A stretch of 64,000 bases of DNA from assembly GCA_010909165.1 (NCBI GenBank), contig MU008190.1, forward strand, positions 186,001 to 250,000, given 5' to 3'. Of this stretch, positions 11,717-23,489 are shown one piece after another; position 1 is the stretch's first letter; each line of letters begins with the position of its first letter. Position numbers and translations under genes: made by a program. The notes under the pieces were generated by a model. That model searched no databases. It worked only from the letters and a program-made list of their open reading frames with translations, and was not told the DNA's origin. Source of the DNA: Anthoceros angustus. Its lineage: Eukaryota > Streptophyta > Anthocerotopsida > Anthocerotales > Anthocerotaceae.

Positions 11717-14527
11717 GTTGGTTAGGACCGGTTTGTACATACTATGTGCTTTGGCCATGGGGTGACGCGAGTTGTACCGCGGTGTCTCCTGAATTATTTG
11801 ATGTAAATGGAAGCGATGAATTTTCGCTGTACCAGTATTCCTAGTATGCAGTTTCTAACCTGTCCTTACCGCATGTATGAGACGCTGTGACGGAACAACA
11901 TACGCATCAGACTCCAGGCTCTGAGGGCATAGCTTGGAGTTCCTACTTAGCAACTGCGCCACTGAGGCGGATTCTGGCGAGTCCCCGAAAATAGATGTTT
12001 GACAGCTTCAAGAACACATATATCTATGGGGTCTCCTTGTCCTGGACAGGAATTCCAAGCCAGTCTGGTGAGCACATCTTGGAATCGAGCAGCCCTCGCT
12101 ACTCTGGTGAGCACATCTTGGAATCGAGCAGCCCTCGCTACACAATGTATGTTGAAAGGGCCCCTGGTGTCAGCGTTTGAACCGCCGGCAATCGACACCT
12201 ACGTCCTGTGGTAGGCGTGGAGGTCCAGCACCAGGGAAGTAGAGAATATGAGCAGATGTCGGCCACGAGCCAAGCAGCCTATGATTCCTTCCTTGGACGC
12301 AACTTGGACTAGGCCAGGGAAGATTTGTATAGAGCGGGCATCTTGGGGCTAGTCAACCATAACGGGCATCTCTCTTGTGTCAATCCCTAGCCCCGATTGT
12401 TGGTCCGTGAACGTTTGCATTAAACTCGTCTCTGCAACTTGCAGCCTTGGCAAGTTACCTACCTGTTTAAACGTGTGCAGATGCACGAGGCATGTACAGG
12501 TAGCACACGGGGTGCCCAAAACTCTCTCTCGGCTCTCGGGATGTCTTTTTTCGCACGTCGATGTCACTAGGGTCAGATTCCAAAGAAGAGGTGATAGGAA
12601 TCCAGATTGGCCCCCGGCAGAGTATGACGGGTGCCTGCAGTTCATGTAAAGAGACAAAAGAGAGCAGCTGTTGCTTTGGAGACATGATTCTTTACCCTGC
12701 AGGCTCTTGAGAGGAAATGCTTAACCCCCTGGGTGAGGCTATTTGGAACAAGGTGAAGGAGATACAGGTGTGCCTGACACAAGCTCTCTCAGATTCCTCG
12801 GCAAAGCTGAAAGCAGCACGCAGTGGCAACATTCGACTGGTTAGGGCAGGGACTGCAGCCAGCGTATGGCCGTTGCTGGTGGGCTCACAGGTTCTGCAGC
12901 TGCTTCCAGAATGGCTCTCCAGTCTGCATCCTCGTCACGCAGTGGCCACGCATGCATGCAGGAAACTGGAGAAGTGAAACAGCAACAGAGAGAGGTCGGT
13001 AATTCGGACTCCTCCAATACCCATGCTGCCGTCCAGGGGCCAGGTCTCCAGGGTCCAGACACTTGTCGTGTCAGCTTATGAGCTTCCACCATCACATTAT
13101 ACCAACGGCCCTGCACCAAGATTGCAAAATCTTGAAGATGTGAGACAGCTTGAAATGTGTACATGTTTTCCGTGTGTGTTGCCATTAGCAGGCACCCTGG
13201 CAGCAGCATTCTTATGACCTGCCGGTACAGCTGATTTCTCACACGGCTCGAACACAGCCAAGCACTTGTCCTAGCTTTCTGAAAGATGAGATGCCTGCCT
13301 ACGCCTGCATGGGCAGAGGGTGTTGGCTGGCAGAAATTGCCAGGGCACGACAACAGTTGTTTTCATACGTAAGTAGCCAGGTTCCTAATAACTTGCCAGT
13401 CGGACCCGTTTACAGTACCTCGGTCTCGATTCCTTTGACGCGCGTGAAGGCAGATACCATGGGGTAGATATGTATGTATGATGCTTTGGGTATGGGTGGA
13501 TGCCAGAAGTTCAGACAGGATATTTGTGTGTTCTGCTGTGTGTCAGACGGTAGGTGCTGCTTTCGCTTTTGCCTTCGATTTACGTTTGCTATGGCCTGCA
13601 TGGTTTGCTTGGTGAAATCGTGCTTGGCAGGATTCCACCCTGCTCGTTTAGTAAAGCAGAGTTTCCCCAGGCTGACACACCACGGTCACCAGCAGCTGTG
13701 GAGATGAGCTGATGTCCAGACGACTACATCCACTGTGCACACACACCGGAGTGCAGCAATCACGCAGCCCTGAAAGTACATTGCAGCTGCTTTAGGATGG
13801 CACAGAGATACAACGTCCGCTGTACATATGTCTGTACAGTGATCGGGGCGCCCGGCTCTGTGAGCAGCATGTGGAACGCAATTGCAGGCCCGGCATGGTC
13901 CAATGGCATTGCGTAGCTTGTTCTCCAGACTGCCGAGTTGCGCAAGCCACGGTACCAGATTCGTGCTCTGCATTAATGCTGTTTTGACTGACTGCTTCCA
14001 AGCAGTACCATCCTTTCATGGGGAGTGGTGAGATCGCGCAATTACACCACCCACGTGATGGGGGGGCGGGAAGGTGGAACCTGCGACGTTGCAGAGACCA
14101 GACCCGGGCAGCGGAGACGGACAGCGTCGGCCATGAAGTGCCGCCTGCAGCATTGAATGGAACGAGTGAGATGGAGCAGACGGCACCTCGGTCTGCCTTT
14201 CCAGATTCACGAATCACACCACGCCACGCAAAGCGCAGTTTATACAGTCCTGCCCCTGGTCCACACCTTTCGTAATAAGTACCGGGCTCCTGCCTTGAAG
14301 GAGATGGTGCAGCACTGGCTGCGTCCAGATCGGAGAGAAACGGCAGTCCACCAACCCCACCAGGCAGTCTCGACTCTCCACACACTACCAGCATGGCTGC
14401 CCTTGCTAGGGCCCTGGCCACTTCTACTACTGCGCGGAAACAGCAGCCTCACAGCCTAGGCAGGCAGGCTTCTAGATTGCAAGCTGCAGCTGGTACCTGG
14501 AGCCCACCAAGGCATTACACTACTACT
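11717..14527. other. intergenic region, no recognised gene
   Basis: Many short open frames but none with a recognisable family. At 12694-12766 a possible exon lies between AG and GT borders. At 14393 an Ala/Arg/Ser-rich frame (MAALARALATSTTARKQQP) looks like a mitochondrial presequence, but it runs into the minisatellite at 14528 with no following exons that I can identify. I do not call either a gene. Confidence 0.4.
12064..12141. repeat. 39-bp perfect direct duplication (two units)
   Basis: A unit starting TCTGGTGAGCACATCTTGG occurs at 12064-12102 and again at 12103-12141 without a visible mismatch. It lies in non-coding DNA downstream of PARP1. Confidence 0.85.
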
Positions 14528-14717
14528 CTCACATATGGAGTTCCTTCACCTGACTCAATCATGCTACTCAGGCCATTTCCTTTTCCTGAAATCCCCATCC
14601 TCAATCATGCTACTCAGGCTAGTTCCTTCACCTGAAATCCCCATCCTCAATCATGCTACTCAGGCTAGTTCCTTCACCTGAAATCCCCTTCCTCAATCAT
14701 TCTACTCAGGCTGGCAA
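14528..14717. repeat. minisatellite, about 52-bp unit
   Basis: Three to four imperfect units, each with CTCAATCATGCTACTCAGGC followed by a TTCCTTCACCTGAAATCCCC-type segment. The outer units are diverged, the inner two nearly identical. Confidence 0.85.
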
Positions 14718-14856
14718 GAAACTTCAACTCATTCCAAAGATTCATGAGGACAGCTGCAGCAGAAAGTGGGCCTCCGGCCAGGTGAGATTTGAGATATCCC
14801 GACCCTGCGATGCTTGCACTTGCAGCATCCTTCCCGGATACCAGCCATCCAAGCAA

Positions 14857-14885
14857 AGCAAGGCAAGGCAAGGCAAGGCAAGGCA
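14857..14885. repeat. (AAGGC)n microsatellite
   Basis: About five to six tandem AAGGC units. Confidence 0.8.
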
Positions 14886-15295
14886 GCCAGCCACCTGTCC
14901 CGGGCGGGGGTAGATGAATAGCCTGTTACAAGTGCGGGAAGCACATGCAAACAGTGTCGCGGAAAGGCGCCTCAGAGATGTATTTGAATGTATTGGGAGG
15001 CCATGTGGGCGGTGGCCCGAGGGATGTACCGCGCAGTACTTTGTTAGTGGCGGTGAAAACCCCAAGGAGGCCAACGGTTTGCGCGGATCAATGCTGATAT
15101 GCAACAAGGGTTTTAGTAAGGCGAGTCTCCAGAGCGCAGCTTCCCATGCGCACGTTAGCCTTATCTCGGGTTCCAGGCCACCACACATTGACACTTTGAC
15201 ATCCCCAGCGCCCCACCGCATTCCCAAATTCCCAGGCAGCCGCGGGCCCATCCCAGCGTGCTGTGCAGGGCGGTGTGCAGGGCAAGCTACACAGG

Positions 15296-15320
15296 AAGCA
15301 GCAGCAGCAGCAGCAGCAGG
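15296..15320. repeat. (GCA)n trinucleotide run
   Basis: About eight uninterrupted GCA units in non-coding DNA. Confidence 0.85.
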
Positions 15321-16181
15321 GAGACGGAAGCAAGAACGGCGAGGGGAAGATACATATCGGAAGCTCTGTTCCCAAGCGAATGACAGGAGTAGTAGTACTA
15401 TTTCTGCTGTGCAGACATACATTACTGAAGACCACTGGCATAAAGAGTGTGGAATTGCACATTGAACACTGCACATTGCCTTTGTCACAGGCCTCTGCCG
15501 CTGCCGTTGGCGCTGGTCAGGGCTCTGGAGTCAGGAGCCTACAGTTACAGTGGCCGCGCTCACGTGATGGGCGAGGCCATGCTGACGCACAAGGCCGGAA
15601 GAGTTGGAGCAGGCCGTGGTGTGTGTGAGCGCGTGTTGTCAGAGAGAGCAACAGGCAACGAAGGTACACGCCTGTGTTGTGCCTTGCGGTAGCGTGAAAG
15701 TGTACATTCTGATGCTGATGCTGATGAGAGAGGACATTTGTTTTTAATAACACAATTACACTCTGTCACAGGTCACAGGAGGAGTCAGGAGCAGCAGACG
15801 CGCGCTCTGGGCCGACCAGCGGGCGGGCTGCGAGTCGCGGGCTCGGGCTCGGGTCCCGAATCGCGGATCTGGTGCCACGACCGGTAGGTAGGGGCGGCAG
15901 CGCGACCGCCGGATACCAGGCACGCATACAAGGTCCGGTTCATACAAGAAACATATTCAACAGATTCTCGTTGGTCACTTTCATCATGCTCGTTGCTTGG
16001 TGCAAACGCCAAAACTATCGATTTATTATTCAATTTTTGTGGGGACGATGACTATGTATTACACGGATTGAAATAAGACATGCGCGTGAGAGAAATTGGC
16101 TGTAGTAGGGGTATTCAGCTTTGGGCAATTTGAACCGTCATTCAGCTCAGCATTTTCCCGTTTCTCCTAAGCGGAGAGCTT

Positions 16182-17394
16182 TATGGAATACAGATATCTT
16201 CACGGGCCATCCATATCTTTTTAAGGTTATGTACAGAAAGAAATAGTCCCGCCGCATGTGGCAGGACTATTTCTTTATGTCACAGATGACCACATCGGTG
16301 TTCGGTGCAGGCCCCCGGTGTACCGATCTCGTCAAGCTGATGATGCACACCACCGTTTTTTCTCTTGCCCACTTGTGGTTAGGGTAGCGCCAGCCACTAC
16401 AGGCACGTTTGGTGAGGACCCTGATGATGGGCCCTGCCCAGCCTTCCCCTTTCCCCCGCTCCCATCCATTCCCTTTCATGCAAGGAATGCAGTTTGTTCC
16501 CCGTCCAATCCCACGGGCGCAGTCGGCTGCACCTCGCCATGCTATGGCACAGCCGGCTACACCCACCTCTTCCCCGTTGCAGGTTCCTCCCCCTTAGGCT
16601 GCGCCGAGGCAGCCTCCGAACGTGGAAGAGCAGGGGCCACGCTCTGGAGCACACGAGGATGGTGGCCCCGCTTTGCAGCTCTTCCGAGATTGAGTGAAGC
16701 ATGGTTTGTGGGTACGCGTTTTGAGAGCTCCTACCATGAGGTGGGAGCACAAACTTGAACATGTGCCTTGTTTTTGTGACTGCAATTGCGCAAGCATGAC
16801 CCCAAGTGTGGGGTTTTCTGTTTGAAATTTGGGGTATCACTTCAAATGCTTCTGATGGCCTGGACAAGCCATGAAGGTTGTCTAAAGTGGCCTAGATGCC
16901 TTGTCCATGCCATCAGATGCTATGTGATGAAGGCGAGTTATGAGAAATGAGACAAGGGACCCTAAACCTCTGCCTAGGCTAAGCCTCTTATGCTGCATAA
17001 TGCATAAGCCTTAGGTGCATGTTGTAGCCACTGTCACACGAGAGTGAAGCCTGTACGCGAGAGCGAAGCCTTCATGCGAGAGCAAAGCTTGCAAGCGGGC
17101 CAAACTTGCGAAATAAAATGTGTGTGTGTGCACTACCGTGTGTAAACATGTACGTGTGGTGATCGTAACCCTAAAACCCAAACAACAAAACTTCTACATG
17201 ACACGATGGGAACACTGGGCCAAAAGTGTGTGATAGAAAGTTTTTTGTCCGCGTACAACACTTTCCAGGCTGATGTGGCACGTATTATACGTGTATTACA
17301 TGAAAGAATGTTGAAGATGTCGTGGCATATTTGAGTAAGGCAAAAAAAACAATGTCACACACACAATGGCCCGTGACGAAAACGATATCCCATA
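16182..17394. mobile_element. TIR DNA transposon, relative of the element at 5375
   Basis: The left end (16182-16210) begins TATGGAATAC and includes CACGGGCCAT. The right end (17366-17394) reads ATGGCCCGTG...CCCATA, its imperfect inverted complement. The right subterminal block shares several landmarks with the 842-bp element: CTGATGTGGC, then CGTAT, then TTGAAGATG, then a poly-A-rich stretch and GTCACAC. A target duplication is not obvious. No transposase is seen. A Pro-rich open frame at 16409-16597 is unassigned. Confidence 0.6.
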
Positions 17395-20300
17395 GAGGTG
17401 TTTTACTTTTTCTTTAATTCTTTAGAGGCACTCCAACTCTATGTTCCTCCTCTGTCAACCCCTACACTACTTCCTTGAGAAAATTGGGCCGCTTCCCAGT
17501 ATCATTGCATGTACCCTTCTTTTTCATTTTTTGTATCTTCACCTCATCAATAGCCGGAAAGCTAGTCGTTCCAAAGTGGCAGCCATGAGTGCACATGTTG
17601 TTTTCTTGCACAAATTTTTAATTGCAATCTTTGGCCATTAGGATGAACCAAACAAATTTGCAAATTGCTTTAATTGTTGCAAGAACCCATAAATTATTGC
17701 CTGGCCTTATCGAGTCAAGTAGGCCCATATAGTGCCAGACCCTTGCCTAAAGCGGGCGGGAGAGATCTGTGGGCATGATGGACTATATAGGATCCCTTCT
17801 AATCGATTCGCCGTGCTGACTTCTGTGCCATTGTAATTCGAACTGCAGCAAGTATAGAAGTTGGAGCCACAAATTTGTGGCCATAACTTTTCTTCCTCAC
17901 CATCCCTCTTGCAATGCGATCTCTGCCACACGCTCATCCCACCTTCTTGCTTTTACCACACATTTCACCCTCTTCGATGTGCTACGATTTATTCTCCCTA
18001 GATTTGTTTCCATGGGACACTTGTGGGGCCAGCTTGTGCAGAAGTTCACTTGTGTTTGACAGGTTAGCATTTTGCTTTTTGTAAAATTGATATTTTACCT
18101 TAATTTAATATAAGCTACAATTTATGGTGGAGCTGAGATGGAAATTGTTAACGGGCTAAACTGCGGGATTGAAATGAGGAGTGAAATATAATTTTATTGG
18201 GAATAATATCTTTCTATATTTAGAACACTTAGAGATTATTGTGGAAGCCCCAAGAGATGACTTTGCAGCACATGAGGATCTCATGAAAAAAAAACAACAA
18301 GCTTAGTATGTGGACATAGCTAGTATTACGAGCTCTTGAACATTGTTTGCTTTCGCAAGCGAAGTGGATTCTCATAATGGAAAATCTTCAATGCAGTCCA
18401 TGGCTCAAGTGTCCGAGATTTGGTTTCCAACAAGCAAATATTTCAATCTGGACCGTAAATTTACATCATATTTCACTTTCAGAATTCTAGTCTCATGATT
18501 AGTATGTCATATTATTCTACGTCTTGTTTATAGGGTTTAGGAGCCTCATCAACCATAGAGATGAAGCCAACAATCGAAGCTGTGGAAACAGTGACTATAG
18601 AACACATCTCTCTGTTGGTGCGATGCCAATGTGTGCTGCCTTGGATGCATGTGCACCGATGAAAGTGATTACGAACGACCTAGAGGTTGCGAGTGTTGTT
18701 GGTGTTAATATTGGATCCAAAGATAGTAAGAATTGCGATGATTTTTTAAGACGATTATGAGTGCAAGAAAACTTTCTATATTTTGGAGTACAAGAATGTA
18801 AATCATTTTCATATTCTTCTCATTACGCTAATTGCATATAAAGTTTGTGTTGAAGAATTTTCTCTTGTACAGTGGTTTGTTATTGCATATTGATATACCT
18901 CTTCTCCAAGATACATTATAATTGTGGATAGCTCATTTAAAGGTTTTTGGATTGGTCATTTTAGGGTTTGCAGATTAGCCATTTAAGGAACTATGGATTA
19001 GCCATTTAAGGGTCTATGGATTAGTCATTTAAGGGTCTATAGATTAGTCATTTAAGGGTCTATGGATTAGTCATTTAAGGGTATGTGGATTAACCGTTTT
19101 AGAGTTTAGGGTTATCAATGTCTTATGTGTATGTTATTTGGGTTGTGGATTCTATTCCATTTTGTTGATAGCTATCAAGTTTTATTATTCCTTCATCTAT
19201 GGTATACAAATAGTCAATTTGTGGACATGTTTGCATTACAGAAAAACTTCTATGTATGTAAGTAACAATATTCGCCTTTCCTTTCAGGTGCTTCATATGT
19301 CGTTGCAAGATATCCTGCATATAATGGACATCACTTTAGTGACTATCATATTCCTCTCATAAAAAATTACTTGTTCGGAATCATGAAGAGTCTTATAACT
19401 GCTACAGAATTCTAACAAGCAATAGATTCTGCAAGTTTTTACACTTAGTAAGCGCAAGATCATAATTGCCATCGTTATCCACAATCAGGTCCTATTCATG
19501 GCATGACAGGTGAGCGTCAAGGTCAATGTCATGTAAAAGGTCATTCTAATTACTTTAAAGTGAACTTACTTTAACACCAGAATGCTGGATAATCTAAAAT
19601 TGAGACTTTTGACCTAATTTTGGAGTCTAGGTAATTTCTTCTAATTGTTAAGTCAAAGTTCTTTGAAAAGTTTTGCTTTGCGGAGAAGCTATTTCCACTC
19701 ATCCTCCCCATCAAATTGTAAGTTCTTTCAATCTCGTTGCATTGTTTCTAGAAGTGGCCCATCAAGTCTAACCAGACATATATGGTAGGTTTTATAAGGT
19801 GCATGGTACGAGGTCTCTATGGGAGGAATTGCTAGTGGTTATGGTATATTCGCGGTCCCGCCACAGTTATTGGATATCCTATCGGATTCGTGACTAGGTT
19901 GTCTTATCTCTCTATCTCTACAGCTCGCTGCCAATAATAGCATCTACCTCACCACCTGTGTCATCATTCTCTTTTATTACCAATCCCTTTTTTTATGGAC
20001 ATAGGACCCAGTAAAAAATCGGCTACCACGTGTCATGCATATACGGCGGCTAGTGATGAACTTTGGCCAATAGTCGCCGAGCCTTTCTAGCCAGTGGGAG
20101 CCGATTTTTACAAGCGTATAGGGACGCTGCCCACCTTGTCGTCGCCAAGGGAGGAGCTAATCTAGTAGAGGGTGCATGTAGCTGGGAGATAGGAATTGCG
20201 CTACGAGGTTGTGCACTTGTGCCATTACTACATCATGGCATAACTGAAAGATGCTGACCATTTTTACTCCTTTGATGTAATAGAAGAAAAGGATCGAAAA

Positions 20301-21087
20301 CAGACTCGATGTGCACGGCATGTGGTGCGGTAGTTAGTAGGTTAGATATTGGTGTGAACCGTTAGGCTACGTCATAGAGGAAGGGAATGGTAGTGTGTTT
20401 CTTTTTTGGGAGTGCCACAATTGAGTAGTGTATGCCCTTGGTTTTGTGATGGTGGTTGAAATTGTGCATATGGGTTGGATGGGTGACAAACTACTTAGAA
20501 AAAGTGCTACCTTTTTGGATAATTGACCGTCTAAATATATCCTATGTAGGAAACTTCAAGGGGTTGCTTTCGAAGCAGCCAGGAGGTACACACCTAAGAC
20601 CTATACAAGCTTGAGATTTATCCAAAACTAGTGATGAGATTATGTCCCCTCTAATGATCTGGATTTATAGGATGATCTAATAGCCTATACAAATGAAAAA
20701 AAAATGAATCAGTCCGAATTTCCCAAAAAGTACCTTGAGGCAATTTGGGGTTAAGAAAGAAAAGAAAGGATTATATGTATTTGAATAATTATTTTTAACC
20801 ATTTACCTATATCAAAAGGGATCAAATTAGTATACCATGAAATTAGGTAAGCGAAAATTGAATACTTCCATGTGCACTTTGACATATCTATAAAGTCTCT
20901 AAATTTACTTATCGAAAAAGAGAAAATTGAATGAGCTCATTAGGGAGATACTTTATATTGGAATGGTTAATTTGTTTTGACCGCCTGCACCCAAAATGCC
21001 AGCGGGGGCCGGACCGGCGCGAGATTGGGTGGGGGGCTAGACGTACCCATGTTATTAACACTTTATTTCACGTTAATTGTCAATAAC
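17395..21087. other. AT-rich intergenic region
   Basis: About 3.7 kb of AT-rich DNA. The only structured feature I see is the 23-bp minisatellite at 18926-19115. Open frames are short and unrecognised. Confidence 0.5.
18926..19115. repeat. 23-bp minisatellite, about eight units
   Basis: Units of the type GGATTAGTCATTTAAGGGT plus four bases start every 23 bp (18952, 18975, 18998, 19021, 19044, 19067, 19090). The outer units are diverged and the inner ones almost identical. Confidence 0.9.
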
Positions 21088-21130
21088 GACGGTTTGGCCG
21101 AGTGGTCTAAGGCGCTGGATTTAGGCTCCA

Positions 21131-21162
<32 letters not shown>

Positions 21163-21167
21163 CGTCA
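21088..21167 (+). tRNA. tRNA-Leu (anticodon TAG)
   Basis: A complete 80-nt tRNA. Acceptor GACGGTT pairs with AGCCGTC (one G-T pair). The A box is TGGCCGAGTGG and the B box GGTTCAAATCC. Anticodon stem CTGGA/TCCAG encloses loop TTTAGGC, giving anticodon TAG. It has a class II variable arm. CATCA follows the acceptor, with discriminator A. It matches plant nuclear tRNA-Leu structure and has no intron. Confidence 0.96.
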
Positions 21168-21254
21168 TCACAGAGCATTAGTCTATTGGATTATTGGGCT
21201 TTTGATCCATAAATAACGGGAATAAGATAGTGGATGTGACAAATGCAGTACGTA

Positions 21255-21320
21255 GTCAGATTTTGCCGAGTGGTCGAAATCGGACCGAGAGTGCGTGGGT
21301 TAAAATTATACAAATCGTCA
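21255..21320 (+). pseudogene. decayed tRNA-Leu copy
   Basis: About 90 bp after the intact tRNA-Leu, the sequence keeps TTTTGCCGAGTGGTC, then CCGA, GCGTGGGTT and a final TCGTCA. These are in the order of the A box, variable arm and B box of the intact gene. The anticodon stem is deleted and the T stem is AT-substituted, so it cannot fold. Confidence 0.65.
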
Positions 21321-22862
21321 TGTTGCAACTGCCCCTTTTGGGCGTGTCGATGGACGAACAATGGGACTGAGGTAGTAGCGCTTACTTGGTAGTGAGGTGT
21401 AAATTGCGAGCGACGGGAAATGGGAACTGGGAAATGGGTAGAAAAAGAGAAGGGCCCTCCGAGGGCGCAGGCGCCGAGACGCGGGAGTTGCATGGGAAGA
21501 GGAGCCGAGCAAGTGAAGTGCGGCGCGTGATAGACACTCCATAACTTGGCCATGTGAGGAGGTACTAGGAGGTGAAAGTGGCGGGCCCCAGCGTGCGGGC
21601 GGGCGTGCATGAAGGCGGGCCCGATGCGTGTCGCGTCCCCGGGGGACAGCGCCCGGACATCGCGGGCCCACTTGTGCCGACGCCAAATTTAATGGGCGTA
21701 TGGCGGCCCCACCGGCAGCGGTGGGGCCGGACGGCCGTGGCGGACCGCGACACATGTCCTGCTATCTCAGGGGGGCCAGCCGGGCCGTGTCCTGGTGTTT
21801 CGCGGCAGAGCGCACCCTCCACAATGCCAAGGCCCAAGCGATCATCCTGGATTCCTGATTCCTGTCGGCGACGATCGCCCACTTGCACACTTGGAGACGC
21901 TCGAGACCCGGTGACCCGGTCTTCCAGGGCTAGGGCTGACCGGCAGCCCCGGACCACGGACACGTGCGGTAGGGTCGCTCCAGTCTCTCACTGTTGGGTG
22001 GGGGCACCTGGTGACCGGCGAAGTCGGTGGAGACGTCTCGCCATTGGCCTGATGGGAATCAAGGCGTCTCACCCGAGAAGGGAGACGATGAGCAAGCCCC
22101 AGTTTCGGCGCACCTCCAGGAGTCCATTTGCAGTAACTGTTACAGCAGTTGGGGGACAAGCCAAAAGCCAAGCCAAGCTAGCTGGGTTGTTGTTGTGCAC
22201 CCATTTGCCCGACGGCATGCAAAATGCATCTTCCTTCCTTCCTTCCTTCCTTCCTAGGAGCCTTTGCTCGCAGCTTCCCTCCGGCCCGCTGGCACGGTCC
22301 AACTCCAACAGGCCTGGCGAGCGCTGCTGGCAGCCTGTTCTGCAGACCGTGCAGGTGCTATAACGGTAGAAGCCACTCGCCTTCCAGTCTACAGCGTCAT
22401 GCCTGTCATGCGACGCTTTGTTGGGTCAGGGTGAGAGCCGGCGTGCGCTGATGTGGGTGGCAATGCAGTTTTAGTCAGGCCAACTTGGTGCCAAGATTTG
22501 CTTTTCTGGGCGGCTGTCACATGTACAGTTGGGAGGAGGGAGAGGGTGGAGGAAGAGGCCTGAATCGGGCCGGGCGGGCGGCCTGGGTCTGGCCCTTTGC
22601 TCATGAAGGACACGACATGGATGATCTGGTTCAAGTAAGATGGTAATGTGGAGTCCGACCAAAGGCACCGCAGCGGGCAGACTGTTTCTGGACCGACCTT
22701 GTCCGGCATTCCAGCGCATTAAACAAAGTTAGGATATTGCTTAATAGACGCCAGCAAGCAAGCCAAGTGCGAGCCCGCATTGTGTGCAAGGACGGGCCCC
22801 GGCCCCGGCCCCAGCCTCAGGCGGGAGGGACATGCCCATGTAACCGGATCTTTGCGCGTCGC
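21321..22862. other. GC-rich spacer upstream of GH3-A
   Basis: No recognised gene. Contains a (TTCC)n run at 22231-22255 and a perfect GAGACGTCTC palindrome at about 22029-22038. Open frames on both strands are typical of GC-rich non-coding DNA. Confidence 0.45.
22231..22255. repeat. (TTCC)n microsatellite
   Basis: Six tandem TTCC units. Confidence 0.9.
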
Positions 22863-22869
22863 TATAAAG
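22863..22869 (+). promoter_or_regulatory. TATA box, candidate for GH3-A
   Basis: TATAAAG in GC-rich context, followed by a pyrimidine-rich leader. It lies about 620 bp before the GH3-A start codon, which implies a long leader or a leader intron. Inferred from sequence only. Confidence 0.5.
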
Positions 22870-22904
22870 ATGGCCACATCGTAGGATCTCTCAGGACACG
22901 CCTC

Positions 22905-23180
22905 CCATTCCATTCTCGGCTCTCCCTTTTCTTCTCCTCTCTCCCCCTCTGTTCTCTCCTGGTCCTGTTTCTGCTCTCGCCTGCTCTCGCCTGCTCTCTT
23001 GCTCCCTCGCCTCTCTGAGAGCTAGCTGGTCTGGTCTGGTCTCTTGCTCAAGCTCTTGCTCTTGCTCTGCTCTGCCTTTGCCTCGGCCAAGAGTGCCTTC
23101 CTTTCCATCCTGCTGGAGCCTTTGCTCTCCGGAGCCAGCTGCTCCTGTCCCTTTCCGGTCCTCCTTTTCCTGCCCGTGGC
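22905..23180 (+). promoter_or_regulatory. pyrimidine-rich 5' leader of GH3-A
   Basis: A long CT-rich stretch with repeated CTCTGCT, CTCGCCTG and CTTGCTCTT words on the coding strand between the TATA box and the start codon. It is probably transcribed leader. Confidence 0.45.
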
Positions 23181-23213
23181 GGGTGACTCGTCTCTGCTCT
23201 GAGCTGTAGATAT

Positions 23214-23279
23214 ATGGAGATGGTAGTCCGTCAATTGCTCTCTGCTGGCACCCGCTCTGCTGCTCCCGCTCGCTGTTAG
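23214..23279 (+). CDS. short upstream ORF in the GH3-A leader
   Basis: An ATG at 23214 opens a 21-codon frame ending TAG at 23279. It is the only ATG I find between the TATA box region and the GH3-A start, apart from one at about 22870 next to the TATA box itself. If the leader is unspliced, ribosomes would meet this frame before the GH3-A start. The peptide matches nothing known to me. Confidence 0.3.
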   Translation: MEMVVRQLLSAGTRSAAPARC

Positions 23280-23489
23280 TTCAGCCTGCTCGATCGGCTG
23301 GCACAGCTGCTATTTTTTGTTTCCGTCTCGCCCACACGCGTCTTCTTTCTCATCGCCCCTGCAGCCTTCAGCTCTATCTGGGTGGCTAGCGAGCTAGCTG
23401 CTGCTGGTGCTGCTGTACAGCGGGCCTTGAACGTCGCAATTTGTTTGCCCTTCAGAGTCCTGTCCCCCGCCCCCTCGGCCCCTCCCGCA

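Larger units (their letters stand above)
14718..16181. other. intergenic, simple repeats only
   Basis: Contains an (AAGGC)n run at about 14857-14885 and a (GCA)n run at about 15296-15320. Open frames here are GC-driven and match no family I recognise. Confidence 0.45.

Noticed and set aside
14393-14635. Open frame with a mitochondrial-presequence-like start
   Set aside because: It runs into the 52-bp minisatellite and I can find no following exon or known protein. Base composition explains it.
14528-19115. Regularly repeated units suggestive of a CRISPR array
   Set aside because: Units are contiguous without unique spacers and the genome is a plant; they are minisatellites.
22029-22038. GAGACGTCTC palindrome as an auxin-response element
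   Set aside because: The core is GAGACG, not GAGACA (TGTCTC), and it lies over 800 bp upstream of the TATA box.
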